Shown: positions 20,501-31,015, numbered from the stretch's first letter. The stretch: 64,000 nucleotides of DNA from Diphasiastrum complanatum (GCA_029204225.1 CM055092.1:58282790-58346789); one strand, 5' to 3'. Notes: generated by a model from the letters alone, not told the origin. Made by a program: numbers and translations.

Positions 20501-22976
20501 AGAGACAAAGCATTAACACTATAGGACATGGATTCTGGACCATGGAACTAATTCAGGTTGACTTTTTCAATTGTTGAGAGCATGCCTCAGGCTGCCATAG
20601 ATGATGGAAACGCTTGTTTCTTTTCATCCAGGAAGACATAAGGCACATTTGATATTTGAAGACCCTCTTAGATCCCCACCCATGCTTTAATTGCAAATAG
20701 TCTTCTAAGTTCAAGCACACGTAACAGTGGTAAAGACAAGAAGCTTCAAGTTCTTGTGGGTGGCACTTGTAGTTTCCTCAATAGACGTGTAAAGGTATTA
20801 TGATTTGCGCCTGTTCCTGGGTGTTGTATACCGTGAGCAGTGATGTTTTACATTATAGTCCATTTATGGATGATGAATCCAATAGTCTAAGAGTTTGTGG
20901 GGGGACACAAAAAATTGAAGCTGTTATGTATTTTTGTTATGCTTGGTGCTATACTAGAATTTAAACTTAACAATTATATCATAAGTATTGATATATGCTA
21001 GTGACCTTCTTTGAGCGATTAAGTTTGGATTTTAGTGAGAAGTCAGAAAGACCTTCAAAAGAGTGTGTTCCAAGGCTTCTGGATGAGAGTCTTATTTCCA
21101 ATCATTGTGCCAAAGGACTATATTCTTGCACATCTTAGTCTCATGAGCAAATGTATACTGAGCTGGATATTTTCGTGTAAGTTCCTCACTCTGAACTCAT
21201 ATCTGATTTGGCCAGATTACTAGCAGATGCTGCTTTACCGATTAGATTGAAGCGCATCCCTTGTAGTGATCATTTTTCTGGTGAAGGAAAAATGCTGATA
21301 GCACAAGACTGGGCTATGTACATGTTTTTCTTGCTCACATCTTGTCATAAACTAATGGACACTTGCCATAGGTAGAGTTTGGTACCAGATGATTTGGTGC
21401 TTGGTCAGTTATGAGTTTTTTGGGAGACATCATTGCCTTTTCCCATATGCTATGTAATCTGGACCTATCATCCTGTATCTACTCAGCAAAGAATAGTTGA
21501 TGCGGCCTTGTTCTTTATAACCTGCAACGATGAGCACTGGGGCTCCCTATTTTCAGATGCAATATAGTAGTATGAACGTAGTTGTTGAACCACAGCATCC
21601 ATGAAACTGTCTCAAGAAAAAGTCAATCATTGAAGGGCATGATGTCATTACACTCCACTGGATGTCAAGCATTTGACATTATACTGATCTTTTTATAAAG
21701 TTATAGGATTAGTGTTTCCAAGGCATTCACATAAATCCTTCGAAGCTTTGCTTCTTTGTCTCCCGAAGTATCTCTGTATCATGTGCGCACATGTGAGGTT
21801 TTCCAGCGTTTGTGTTCAAAATGATAATACAACGATATTATCTTCAGGTTGGTAGCGATTGCCTATGAAAATTTTGAATATGTTTTGATGACTTTTTCTA
21901 CCATCTAGGGGAGGCCTCATTGATTGCTTGTGGAAATAACAAATATTTCTGAACTACATCAATTTCCAAGATGATAAGTTAGTTTTTTCTCTGCGATGAA
22001 GTGTATTGCACTAGCATTATTATGTACGGTATCTACGCTATAAATTTAAATAAAGCCTTGGTGTTCACTGCCACAGAACCACTCTTTCCAACTTGGCCAC
22101 TGCAGGGAACAAAACAAAATTCTCAATTGTATAAGGAAGAAGATGACATTTAGAAGCATTGTTGCAGGAAAAGAAACGTGGTTTGTGTTGAAGAAGTTTG
22201 GCACATGTGAATAGTTGTAGAACCAATTGTGCAACATTCTTCCACAGGTGAATATGGCTTTATCGAAGGTATATGGAAAGCTTACCAAGCATGGCGATGC
22301 GTATTTGACATATACAGAAGAAAAAAGCCTTCTCTTTCTAGATGGCGTTCACCTGCATGGTAGAACCGCTATAGGGGCTTTACAAATTGCAATCTCGCAT
22401 ATTTGAATGTGAAAATTTGCTAGCAAAAAGCTTTTCAACCTGAGCATATTCTGTTTTTCAGTTTGCTACTCACAAATCACAACATTGCCTTTTTCAGTGC
22501 GCCCTGATCGGCATAAATGGCGCAGTTTCAGCTCTTTATCTGGAGGCCAGCAAGCTTTGGTAGCCTTGGCCCTCTCTTTCAGTTTACAGTCAGCATTTCC
22601 GTCACCATTTTACTTCTTTGATGAAGTTGATGCTTCCCTTGACACCAAAAATGCCCATGTAGTTGCGGATTACATCAAGGTGAAAACACACTTGTTGCTT
22701 GCAACTTACACATGTTCCCTAGTTTAGATAACTGCTGTAGATGTGTTGTTGATTCGTAATGACAGCTTGAGGATTTTCTTGGCACAGAACAAAAGATCTG
22801 CACAGTACATAGTAGTATCTCATCGGCCTCAGGTATACGAGCTTGCATCAACTTTAGTTGGTGTATACCACTTGTTTGGAGGATCAGCCAGTGTGAGTGT
22901 CTCGTTTGACACAAGCAGCCACCCAGTAAGCAAAGAAACAAATGTGGGTACCTATCAAAAAAATGCTGAACTTTGA
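5562..22976 (+). CDS. SMC-family ATPase with an extra CPICH (zinc-hook-like) motif, 21 exons
   Basis: I assembled exons from GT/AG sites, reading phase and SMC domain order: 5562-5792, 6092-6211, 6965-7071, 10461-10529, 10972-11032, 11174-11337, 11489-11525, 11593-11751, 11891-11992, 12332-12634, 13081-13149, 13359-13523, 13682-13881, 14267-14588, 14703-15379, 15526-15622, 16007-16256, 16343-16508, 22248-22359, 22498-22679, 22788-22976. The product is about 1,260 residues, normal for an SMC. It has Walker A GPNGSGKS (70-77), a long coil, a hinge (about 565-712), a second coil, LSGGQ, FYFFDEVDASLD and VSHRP near the end. SMC proteins are nuclear ATPases that hold or fold DNA; this one's partner is unknown. 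Oddities are V after GKS where SMC1-4 have N, a Q-loop reading FIVMQNQQ, and CPICH at about 896. The exon 17/18 phase does not match. Alternative starts are possible for exons 8 and 9. Confidence 0.9.
7150..7334 (+). repeat. Diverged direct repeat in SMC intron 3
   Basis: Two copies (about 7150-7232 and 7247-7334) share AACAAGGTTTG, the 15-mer CCAGGCTACACTTTT, then GTGTGGCC and GAATTGT, and finally CTTGCTAT. They differ by several indels. No function is apparent. Confidence 0.7.
8655..8930 (+). other. Unrecognised 91-codon reading frame in SMC intron 3
   Basis: This is an ATG-to-stop frame with a protein-like stretch, IIFLQSFLGKYLDERLLII. I do not recognise it and see no partner exons. It may be part of a decayed element or chance. 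Confidence 0.15.
9050..10015 (+). pseudogene. Ty3/gypsy pol remnant (RNase H to integrase) inside SMC intron 3
   Basis: The segment reads YEKGLYVVIHAIKIWRHNL and VMMDHRSFKY (RNase H). Then come YVADALSQIE, HECHDNPNAEPL (integrase zinc-binding region) and, near 9785-9990, ESISMDFGDF, DYFRLFGLSNDIV-like text and DSKFIDK (integrase core). It is spread over all three frames with many stops. No LTR was recognised at its edges. It is an old insertion that lengthened the intron between SMC exons 3 and 4. Confidence 0.8.
11489..13523 (+). other. SMC exons 7-12: N-terminal coiled coil
   Basis: These six exons encode almost only charged, heptad-like helix rich in Lys, Glu, Gln and Leu, for example LKEQLKQHLAEKKHE, KKIAELENQQKKEASEHKKK and TLEKDMHDILALEKEQ. 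Exon 10 (12332-12634, 101 codons) is the longest. All junctions from exon 8 through exon 13 are phase 0. Exon 8 could start at 11593 (after AATAG) or at 11641 (after the stronger TTTTTCAG). Exon 9 could start at 11891 or 11900; both keep phase. No CxxC is present on this side of the hinge. Confidence 0.8.
12650..12877 (+). repeat. Tandem repeats in SMC intron 10 (22-bp unit nested in a 131-bp unit)
   Basis: A block starting TTAGCGTCTCCCATATGAAG occurs at 12650 and again at 12781, period 131. Between the copies a 22-bp unit, ACACCATAGAAGACACATCACT, is repeated about three times (12717-12780). Confidence 0.85.
13682..14588 (+). other. SMC exons 13-14: hinge domain
   Basis: After 35 residues of coil, exon 13 reads VHGRLADLGSI, equivalent to the VYGRLGDLG opening of SMC hinges. 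Exon 14 follows with FVTEDREAANEVIYHF, the VLSYV segment, WVVVSDRNAA and NLNVVTMAGDLF. These match the dimerising hinge fold of cohesin and condensin SMCs. The expected glycine-rich ending (SGxMxGG type) is replaced by GEIIRVHMKKSGH across the exon 15 boundary. The hinge is the dimer contact in SMC pairs, so loss of the glycine motif may change pairing or DNA contact; that part is inference. Confidence 0.85.
14703..15622 (+). other. SMC exons 15-16: C-terminal coil with CPICH motif
   Basis: Exon 15 (677 nt) finishes the hinge and runs about 170 residues of coil before SDKCPICHKKRE. The codons for CPICH are at 15279-15293, residues about 896-900. The CPxC form followed by a charged helix resembles the Rad50 zinc hook. 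In Rad50 that motif replaces the hinge; here it is additional and lies roughly half way down the returning coil. Exon 15 ends in phase 2 (AG) and exon 16 completes Arg. Exon 16 is pure coil. Confidence 0.85.
16007..16508 (+). other. SMC exons 17-18: end of coil; junction out of phase
   Basis: Exon 17 starts after TTACAG and encodes coil, then a proline/basic stretch VVQPPKRPCLKER and an acidic helix. It reaches a weak GT donor at 16257 in phase 1. Exon 18 starts after a good TTGCACCAG and needs a phase-2 partner to read TINGDALDED and onward to ITFERAMKK. An alternative donor at 16213 (after AT, phase 2) would restore phase but drop about 15 residues. So either a weak internal donor is used, or this copy has a one-base frameshift. 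Exon 18 ends phase 0 before a 5.7-kb intron and joins exon 19 as FERAMKK/VNMALSKVY, which fits SMC alignments well. Confidence 0.7.
17157..18550 (-). mobile_element. Small non-autonomous LTR element (TRIM-like) in SMC intron 18
   Basis: Two related blocks of about 180-190 bp, 17157-17335 and 18361-18550, have matching ends on the minus strand (TGAT... to ...TCTCTACA). They share phrases such as GAGAGATTACTC and GCAGCATGTAGCTAAAAGCTC. Directly beside the right copy, 18347-18360 is the reverse complement of TGGTATCAGAGCC, the primer-binding site that pairs with initiator tRNA-Met. This puts the element on the minus strand with its 5' LTR on the right. The internal part is about 1 kb with no pol. 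It includes a 45-bp block duplicated in tandem (17766-17810, 17815-17859). The LTRs are well diverged and no target duplication was found, so it is old. Confidence 0.65.
18585..18735 (-). repeat. Inverted fragment of a gypsy LTR
   Basis: The stretch containing AACATGATCATAGTCAATAC and TCGACCACTCG resembles the reverse complement of the LTR sequence at about 19285-19350 (CGAGTGGTCAACTAG, TATACTAATTATGATAACG). It is the same LTR family as the next entry, in opposite orientation. Confidence 0.5.
18770..19520 (+). pseudogene. 3' end of a chromodomain Ty3/gypsy element, partly duplicated, with LTR starts
   Basis: 19138-19231 encodes EYLVRWKGHSDDDDSWEQ then ENFPNFEF and a stop. This is the C-terminal chromodomain of a chromovirus integrase, which in intact relatives guides insertion to marked chromatin. 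It is followed by a purine-rich tract (GAGGGGAAGTA) and an LTR start TGTCATGCCCC at 19262. A second, more decayed copy of the same end (WEQGENL and NFPNFKL) lies at 18785-18835, with its own purine tract and LTR start TGTCATGC at 18873. So two integrase/LTR junctions occur within 400 bp. The LTR after 19262 is not complete. Confidence 0.75.
19560..19965 (+). pseudogene. Ty1/copia gag fragment
   Basis: The reading NVTNELLKEIGKCTSSLEAW and LKKLYESKSTSRVLTL, then after one frameshift near 19770 EVELVQVILNGLLDD and LVQSFAIQKTLP, is the typical capsid part of copia gag (UBN2-like). It aligns by eye with the gag of elements C and D further right. Protease and pol are absent. Confidence 0.85.
20141..20244 (+). 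repeat. Short tandem repeat, GGCCGAACAATCGGATG unit
   Basis: About four to five imperfect 18-26-bp units are built on GGCCGAA(C/T)A(A/G)TCGGATG. They lie in SMC intron 18. Confidence 0.7.
20400..22247. other. Remainder of SMC intron 18, nothing recognised
   Basis: No open frame, repeat family or element end could be supported here. It ends at the acceptor TTCCACAG before exon 19. Confidence 0.6.
22248..22976 (+). other. SMC exons 19-21: C-terminal ATPase lobe
   Basis: Exon 19 reads VNMALSKVYGKLT, GDAYLTYTEE and LLFLDGVH. Exon 20 reads RPDRHKWRSFSSLSGGQ (signature at 22536-22550), then ALVALALSFSLQ and the Walker B and D-loop FYFFDEVDASLD. Exon 21 gives SAQYIVVSHRPQVYELAS (H-loop) and a short tail ending at the TGA 22974-22976. 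In a folded SMC this lobe joins the exon 1-6 lobe to form the ATP-binding head. All catalytic residues expected in this half are visible. Confidence 0.92.
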
Positions 22977-24165
22977 AATCAGGGATGCCTGACACTTCAG
23001 CAGTACCAATAATTGCAGACAAGCATTTTAATTATAAAAGCTGCTGATCACAGTTCTGTTATCTGTCTGGATTCTGGAATGCAAGGACTTGAGACTCCAA
23101 GTTCCAAGCTCCTTTAGTAATTGAAATTCTACCATCTTGCATCTGCATGATAAGCTCAATGTTTCAAAAGTTTAGAAGAAGAACATGTTGATTGAGCTTT
23201 TCAGTAGCTAGTTAAATATTATCGTGGTAAGCCAATCATTAGATAAAGTGGTTGCGTTTTGTTGCACGTCAAGAAGGGTAATGATGATATTTATGTGAGG
23301 CCTGCCAATCATTCATTTCCTAGACTGAACTAGAGCTAGATCGAACCACTACAGCAATGGACATGTAATCAACCACCCAACCATATCCCACAAGCCCGTG
23401 ACCACCCCCAAGCCTTGGAGAGAGCCTTGGAGGTACCTGCTACATGTGGCCTTGAACTATATAAGACGTACTGCTGTTTGACTCTCAATTGTAGAGTAAG
23501 GTAAATTCATGATGAAGTTGTCAGAGCATGGTGTTAAAGCCTATTCATTCTCTGGAGTTCTATTTCATTGCTATGAGTCCACTCAGTACATGACTTCAGA
23601 TGATTTTTAACACTGACTTGTCTTCTTTCTTTTCACGGTTTGAAGATCACAATTTGCTTTACTGTTGTAGGAATTCTTGGATCACAAGCATGAGGCACCC
23701 TTTTAGTTTTCAAGTTTGACCAAGGTATGATTATAAATATCATGAGCAAACTTCCCCCGTCCAGTTCCTTGGGTTGGTAAAGTGTGTTGTGGGGATTGGA
23801 TGATTCACAACATCTCTTTGGTTGATAGAGGGCTAGGGATTAATGATTGGGGAGCTTTTGACACTTATTGGAAGAAGCATCTACAAAGGTATTGAGAGTG
23901 ATCAATTCCGAATGTGGAGCATCAATTAAGTGATGGTGACTAGTGTATTTAGACAAATAGGTGATGGTAGCCAAACTTTTGGAAAATATGCAGTTTCTTG
24001 ATGTTGTTGGTTTGTTAAAAATGGTTTCTTAGTTGATGCTGAGGGGATTTTTTAAGCATATGCGTGATTGCACTAACTTGCAATCTTAGCTTTGGTGGAG
24101 CTGAAACTATCTAGGTCATTTGCGGACAAGGGTTATACATTGGGGGCAAATCATTTCAATGAGAA
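22977..24165. other. Downstream flank of the SMC gene, nothing recognised
   Basis: I see no coding frame or known repeat. It must contain the SMC 3' untranslated region and polyadenylation site, but I cannot place them. Confidence 0.5.
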
Positions 24166-24169
24166 TGTT

Positions 24170-25115
24170 AAAAATTAAGGACCAAGCTGACCCTCAATAG
24201 GAATAAGAGCATAACATATACTACCAAAGATTCTCTTTACATTCGAACACTCACCATAAACAACTTCAAGTGGTGACATACCATCAAGAGGATCACTTGG
24301 CAACCTTTTTCACAAATATTTAGTACATTTTATCACTTCATCCCCAAAAAATAAAGGAAATTTTTTTTCCAACCTCATGGCCTTTCCACATTCACATTAG
24401 GTCTTGGTCTTCCTTTCAGTAATTCCCTTTTTTTGTGGAGTTGTCAGACAAGAAAACTGCTTCTTGATTCTATGTATATTACAAAAGCTTCAATACTCTT
24501 TTGAGATAAACTCACCAACATTATCTAATTGCAATGCCTTAAATTTCCACCATGGCTTTGAAGTGGATACATGTCTCCACCACTTGCCTTGTCTTTAGAA
24601 GATATGCTCATCTATACCTACTACAGTCATCAACAGAAGTCACAAACATGTTAGCACCACCAATGCTATTGGCTTATTAAAATGCACATCCAAATGTACT
24701 AGTCGAAGAAGCTCCATTGATCTTATCTTTGATCTCTTGAGAAATAATACAGTTGAAAAGGAAGGTTTAATGAAAAGTAATACAATGTACTAGTTGAAGA
24801 GGCTTCATTGATCTTATCTTTGATGTTACACCATATGCAACAACACCCTTTTTTTATTATTAAAATTGACATCACAAAATTCAACAAGATGTGCATGGTC
24901 TACCATTTTCCCTTACGCTTCTTAGTAAGAGTAGGGACATAAAGAACATTGTCTAATATTAATCTTCTATTAGTGCTCAAGAAAAGAGGCATGCTTCCTA
25001 CACCTCACATTTACCATCATTTTTTATGAAGACAATACTCTTGGATCTATCATAACTTACGATTGAGGAAAAATTTCTTGTGACATAGGATCTGTATCAT
25101 CAACAAAAGATATAG
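24170..25115 (-). pseudogene. Heavily decayed Ty1/copia protease-integrase fragment
   Basis: Minus-strand translation in mixed frames gives GGANMFVTSVDDCSRYR (integrase core), KKGIPFTERKTKT and CECGKAMRLE (integrase, after the catalytic Glu region), and LPSDPLDGMSPLEVVYGE. At the right it gives MIDPR and GxRKHASFLE protease-like pieces. Stops and shifts are frequent. A 38-bp block, GTACTAGTCGAAGAAGCTCC and what follows, is repeated about 92 bp later (24699 and 24788). It is a different, older copia lineage from C and D. Confidence 0.7.
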
Positions 25116-25199
25116 GACAAGAAACGGGAACTATCATTAATATCATGGTTGCTATGAAGAAGGGCATAGAATCGCCTACAATATTGTTCAATTGAGCTC

Positions 25200-26230
25200 A
25201 ACAATGAAAGCTTGTTCTCGAGGCTAGACCTTATCAATTGATTGCTGGCCCATTATATCAATGAGGAGTGAATAATATCATCATCAGATGATGTATCATA
25301 TCTCATAGAATTAGTCAAATCGCGTCTCTTTCACATGAAGCTATGGGCAGAGGGCACTTTGCAGTAGATATTACAATAAGAAAGATTTTACAATATGGTT
25401 GCTTGTGGCCTACCATCCACAAGGACACCGAGGCCTACATTCAAAGATGTGATGTGTGCCAGAGAACATGTATGCCATTCATAGACCAGGGTAGAAATCG
25501 TGGACAAGATGATAAAATAACTATGAACTACTACAATTTGTTATATCACAAGCACTATTTGAAAAATGGGATACATTCGTCCTATTCATCTAGCCGCTTG
25601 AAGCACTTAGACCAAATACAGTGGCTATAGATTTTCTAGCAAAATGAATTGAAGCAAAAGAAGTGCAAGTAGCAGATGCTAGGTCCACCGCTAAGTTCCT
25701 TTATGAAAATATCATTGTTTGCTTCAAAAGTTCTATTGAGATAGTTAGTGATCAGGGAACACACATTGTCAATGAGACCCATCAAGGCAAGCCGAAACTT
25801 CTAATAAGATTTTGTGTGTCATTTTGACAATAACAGTGGAAGAAAGCAGATCAAATTGGGAGCACAAGCTACATGCTCCTCTATGGACTTTCAAATGTCC
25901 ATACATAGACACCATCTATTGAATGCCATTTTAACTGGTATATGGCCAAGATGCAGTATTGTGGGTTTCTAGTTCCATCCCTACAAATCGCCATAGTGCA
26001 ATGGTTGTAGATGATACAAGATTGCTCCATCTTCATTATAAAGCGCTACACAAGTTGTGAGAAATATGCTTGTTAGCAGTCATGCTCTTCTTGCTCATGT
26101 GAAAAAAGCATATTGCAAGGCTTGACATGATCGTTATCTCCATAAAATGGACTTGGAAAAAGGAGATCTAGCTTCAATTTATACACCCATCAATGTCAAC
26201 AAATTACGCAAGTATTGGTCACCATAGCCT
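25200..26230 (+). pseudogene. Ty3/gypsy integrase fragment
   Basis: LEARPYQLIAGPLYQ, GRGHFAVDITIRKILQYGC and the zinc-binding RCDVCQRT are followed by integrase core pieces (FLYENIIVCFKSS and IEIVSDQGTHIVNE). The frame is broken repeatedly. The same family occurs at 28735-31015, where the equivalent reads GGHFASDITVRKILQLGC. RT and the 5' part are missing here. Confidence 0.8.
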
Positions 26231-26239
26231 TTCTTGCAA

Positions 26240-27239
26240 GCTGCATGGAATCATATCACTAGTCAAAGTTTTTCTTATCTAAATTTTATTTTGGTTATTT
26301 AATTAACATTCCTTTGTCGTCATATCACCCCATCTCCTACCATCTCATCCATCAATGCCAGATCTAAAATGAAATCTCCAACTTATATAGTGAGTGCATG
26401 CATCAATATCAAGAGTTGAAGGGTCTGCAACATTCAAGAACAGAAAATTTCAAAGTTACCAAGATCAATGATGATTATTTTGAGCTTAAAGGGAGAATTT
26501 TTCAATCACAAAGGTCGAACCAACCCTCACAGTCTTTACCACACGTTTCGATTATCATATTGAGCTTATATCGAGGTCTGTGAGAGTTACTTCTCAAATT
26601 TTAAGGCTCTCCTTTCGAGATTAGATCTCGAATGTGATGATACTTCAGAGGTATATGCTTGGTTTTTGAACGAAAAACAAGATCTTGGGCTAAATAAATA
26701 GCACTATGAGAATCCATCTTCATGATGGAAGGTTATTGATGCGGTATGCCAAAACCTTCCATCATCATTTTTAGCCATATTACTTCATGTGAAGAAAATC
26801 AGATCATTAAGATTCAATCAAACTCTAAGATCTTTGATTACTTAAGATAGCACATCTAGCACCATTGACAATGTAGAAATCTGTGCTGGGAAACTGAAGC
26901 TTCTTGCAAATTGGCGAAGGTTTCCTATAAGAGTGTAAAAAGTTATCAGATATGATGACAATTTTGCCTCCTTTTTGTTCAAATTTGGTAGAAATGATCA
27001 ATTTTTGTTGTTTTTCTTGATTTCTCAGATCCAAATGGATCTTAAGAATTGTGATCTGAATAGATTTCCCTGCTTAACAATCAGATTAGATTTCAAACAA
27101 GAAGATTCACTCAAATCAAGCAAAGTCACTCTCAATTGAATCCTAAAATCCAATTTTAACCCTATTCATGCCAAAACAAGATATCTAATGCAAGCTAATT
27201 TCCATCCAAACATGCTGCAATATGAGAAATTGACGTAGC
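26240..27239 (-). other. Probable 5' leader/gag-side interior of a minus-strand gypsy element
   Basis: This segment lies on the interior side of the primer-binding site at 27240-27257. No intact gag is visible. A 69-codon minus frame (26825-27034) is unassigned. Confidence 0.35.
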
Positions 27240-27257
27240 TCCCCGACAACGGCGCCA
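27240..27257 (-). promoter_or_regulatory. Retrotransposon primer-binding site, tRNA-Asp type
   Basis: On the minus strand the sequence is TGGCGCCGTTGTCGGGGA. This is the complement, with one mismatch, of the 3' end of plant tRNA-Asp, as used by Athila/Tat-type gypsy elements. It sits 4 bases inside the LTR that starts at 27262. Confidence 0.85.
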
Positions 27258-27468
27258 AAATTGTAGTGGCTTTATTTCCTATCCTATCCTCAACCCAAGA
27301 TCCAAGCACACAAGCATCAAGGAGATGAAGTTAGTTGTCACGCGGAGGTTCATTCCCATGAGAGCAATAGCACAAATCAAAATCTAGCATGCATAGATGA
27401 TCCACAATTAACAACAAGATCCATTAATACTACACATTAACCCTAAATCCACAATGATAATAGCTTAC

Positions 27469-27611
<143 letters not shown>

Positions 27612-28108
27612 CATAAGAAATAGCAATTCCAATAAGCTTCAGATCCAACAATTAGCAAATACAAAGAAAACATGAGAGATGGAGGAAAAGAGATAAAGAG
27701 CAAGGACATTCACAAATCCATTCCATAAGATAGCCAATATTCTTGTATTGAAATGAAGATGAAAACATGTACAATGATTCGAAATTGCTACTTATATAGG
27801 AAATTGAGGAGATGGGTGCTCCAATTCCTATTAGCCAATTCCTATCCCCCTAACTATTCAAGTTTAAAAAAGAGTGACAACCCATTCAATAATTGGAGGG
27901 AACCAATTTGAAATTGAAATTTGGTGAGAACCTCTATTTTACTCACTAACTTGACATTTAGGCCCTGCGACATTAAATGTCCCGCCAAAAGGCCTAAAGT
28001 CCTTTTATTAACTTTTTAATTAATCAAATAACTATGTGATCATCAGGTTTACACACGCATGGTGCCAATTCCCTCTCACTTATTAACTATGGTTAGGGTT
28101 GCCTTGGG

Positions 28109-28710
28109 TGTGAAAGTACTGTACTTTGAGGACCAAAAATGGATCTTATAAGATCCACAAGAGAGATTGCTTGCTTAACAATGCATCAAAAAACTAGACA
28201 ATAAATCTTGATCTAGATTAGGAATTTGACACATAACAAGTATGGATAATCAATAAACAAGATCAAAGACCCAAATTTGAGTGCACACATGTGTACTACA
28301 GGCTGTAGTATGGCCTTCAACCTGAGAAAGAAGTAGAAATTGATTTGGTTTCATTTGGATCACAAAAACTCAATGTACATAGTGAACTAGCTTGAGATTG
28401 CCAATGAGCTCCAAACATTTTCTATCTTCTCACTATGGGAGCTTGGAATACATAGCAAATTCGACTTCCTTCTTGAAGTTAGATGGATTACCATAGCTAG
28501 TTGTTCAAATTTTCACCTTAAACTTAGGTGTAGGTCCTATAAAGTAGGGATGACCACCAAATAGACATGACCAACTCTTGACTTGACCTACCCTACATTA
28601 GAAGTGGGCTGCCATGTGGCATTTTGGCCTTACATGTGTGGAACCCAATTATACACAATATTTACAATGTTCCACATGGCTAGATTTTCCAAATTAGGCT
28701 ATTTTTCATA
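28109..28710 (-). repeat. Solo copia LTR (family of element D) with TTGGG target duplication
   Basis: It starts TGTGAAAGTACTG and ends TTTTTCATA. It is flanked by TTGGG at 28104-28108 and 28711-28715. The interior matches both ends of D's LTRs (GACCAAAAATGGATC and ACATGGCTAGATTT). It lies inside the gypsy LTR, whose uninterrupted counterpart is at 50675-51483, so the insertion site is proven by comparison. Confidence 0.9.
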
Positions 28711-28734
28711 TTGGGATCCGCAAACCCTCCAACA

Positions 28735-31015
28735 TGGATACAGGAGGCACAGGCATAGGAAACTGCACAAGCCAAGGAAAAACCCGTAGAACCTCTAGCC
28801 ACTGAAGTTCCAGCACCACCAGCAAGCTCACCATTAAGAATAGATCTTAACGACTATTTGCACCATCTCAAAATACCATTCCAGATGAGAGAGCCTGAGG
28901 TTCCACAAATGGAAATGCTCACAAGTTTACTGACTAGCAGAATGAACTTACCCCTCGGAGAGTTCTTGCGAGTTGCGCCACAAGCACAAAGCATTATGGC
29001 AGAATGGATCAATTTGGAACCTGAACCAGAGCCCTTGTATTGTGCGGGATACGAAGGAACCAACAACATCCTCAATATTGGAGCAGTGTGGGAGAGTGAG
29101 CAACACAACATCACCCTGCCAATCAAACACAACAGATATGGGGACGAAGCAATAGTGGTAGATGGAGGATTTGGAGTCAATTTGATCTCCACTACCTTAT
29201 ATAAAAAATGGAGGACTGAAACCAGTAAGATTTGCTATCAACCTGGCCAATCAGTCTTGTGTGAAACCAAAAGGTAGAATTGAAGACAACCCAGTAAAGA
29301 TAGCAGGAGTGCAATTTGTAATCACCTTCATGGTGCTGGAAATTCTAGAGTCTCCTTTCGCCTATCGAGTTTTACTATGAAGACTTTCGTTGAGAGTCGT
29401 CACGCAAGTGGTTCACAACTGGGAACAAGAAAACTCACCTTCGAGAACAGAGAACATGCAGTAAAGGTAGATCCAACCACCTGGATAGTGAAACCTATTA
29501 CTCCCAAGGTTGATGATGGTTTGTCCACCACAGATCACAACATTGATCGCCCAAGGCAAGCCAAGGGAGGTCATTACGATTCTCAAACAGAAGCTGTTCC
29601 ACGTCAATTTCATTTATGAAATTGAGCATACAGAATGGGTATCACCAATAGTCATAGTACCCAAAAAGAATGACAAAATGCGAACCTATGTAAATCTGAA
29701 AGCGTTAAATGCGGTTACAAAGAAAGATCATTTTTCCTTACCTTTCACGGAAAGTGTTCTGGATCGAGTAGCAGGAGCAGAAGCTTACAGTTTTTGGACA
29801 ACTTCAACGGCTACAATCAAGTAAACATAGCACCGAAAGACCAACATAAGACAACGTTTGCCACTGATTGTAGAACTTTTGGTTTGATTTGCTAGCTAAC
29901 AACTCAGTGAATAAAAAATGAACTACTCAACCACAGAGTGGGAAGCACTGACCATGATCTATGCGGTTCAAGAAGTTTAGCCACTATTTGATGGCCAGAC
30001 ATTCTGTGTTTTATACGGACCATCAACCCTTGCTCTATTTAGTAAATAGAACTTGCAACACATGGCAAATCACTTGATGACTACTTCATTGTTGGAGTTT
30101 GATTTTCAGATAGTGGTACGCAAGGGAAAGCAACATTATATGGCAGATCATGTGTCATGAATCAAAGAGAAGAAAACTACAATCCAACTAGATGATGAGC
30201 TACCAGATGTTGTCTTGTTCTACATTGATACAGTACCAGAATGGGCCATAGATATAGTTGAATATCTAATGCGGGGCCAACCAGATAAATTCCTCCCAAA
30301 GGCGAAACAACAAAAATTGATACTTAAGGCTAAGCCTTACCAGGTGATTGCCAGCCAACTCTATCAACAAGGATCAGATAGCATCCTTCGACAATGTGTC
30401 CTTCCACATGAGACCACCCAGATCATATCACTATCACATGAAGGCATGGGTGGTGGACATTTTGCATCTGACATTACAGTTCGCAAGATCTTGCAATTAG
30501 GATGCTGGTGGCTGACAATTCATAAAAACACAGAAGAATACTCAAGAAAATGCGATGTGTGCCAACGATCTAGGAGACCGACAAGACTGAACTACAATTT
30601 ATTACATCCAGTTCTAGCTCAAGCACCATTTGAAAAGTGGGGATCTGGTAGAGGTTTTGGTGCCATCATTGAGAGTTGCCACCACGCAGCGTCTTGATGA
30701 GTCCAAATCTTTACAATTGCACCATGAAGCTTTACATAAACTATGTGAGAGACACATATTGGTTGTACATGCACTGGTAGTTGAGAAAGCACGTTGTAAG
30801 CCATGGTATGATTGTGGGTTACACAAAAAGGATATTCATTTTGGAGATCTAGTCATAATGTATACAACCAAGGCGATCAAGGGAAGAAGTTCACAAGCAA
30901 AGGCACATACCACATCAAGGAGATCCTTAGCCATGGAGCCGTTAACCTTGAGCATCTAGATGAGACACTGTTTGATACACCCATCAATGGTAGCCGATTG
31001 CACAAATACTAGACA
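28735..31015 (+). pseudogene. Ty3/gypsy pol remnant (protease, partial RT, RNase H, integrase)
   Basis: In order: a protease-like VDGGFGVNLIS (29158-29190); the start of RT, TEWVSPIVIVPKKNDK and KKDHFSLPFTESVLDRVAG, to about 29860; and a jump past the RT catalytic YVDD region to RNase H (NYSTTEWEALTMIYAVQE). Then come AKPYQVIASQLYQQGSD, GGGHFASDITVRKILQLGC and KCDVCQRS (integrase zinc region), and a tail ending LHKY at 31012. The RT catalytic centre and most of the integrase core are deleted, and several stops are present. It is non-functional. It lies immediately beside the LTR at 27262-28734 but in the opposite orientation to that LTR's primer site. Confidence 0.85.

Noticed and set aside
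27240-27257. 3' end of a tRNA-Asp gene
   Set aside because: Only 18 bases match, with no cloverleaf upstream, and they lie 4 bases from an LTR end. A primer-binding site explains it.
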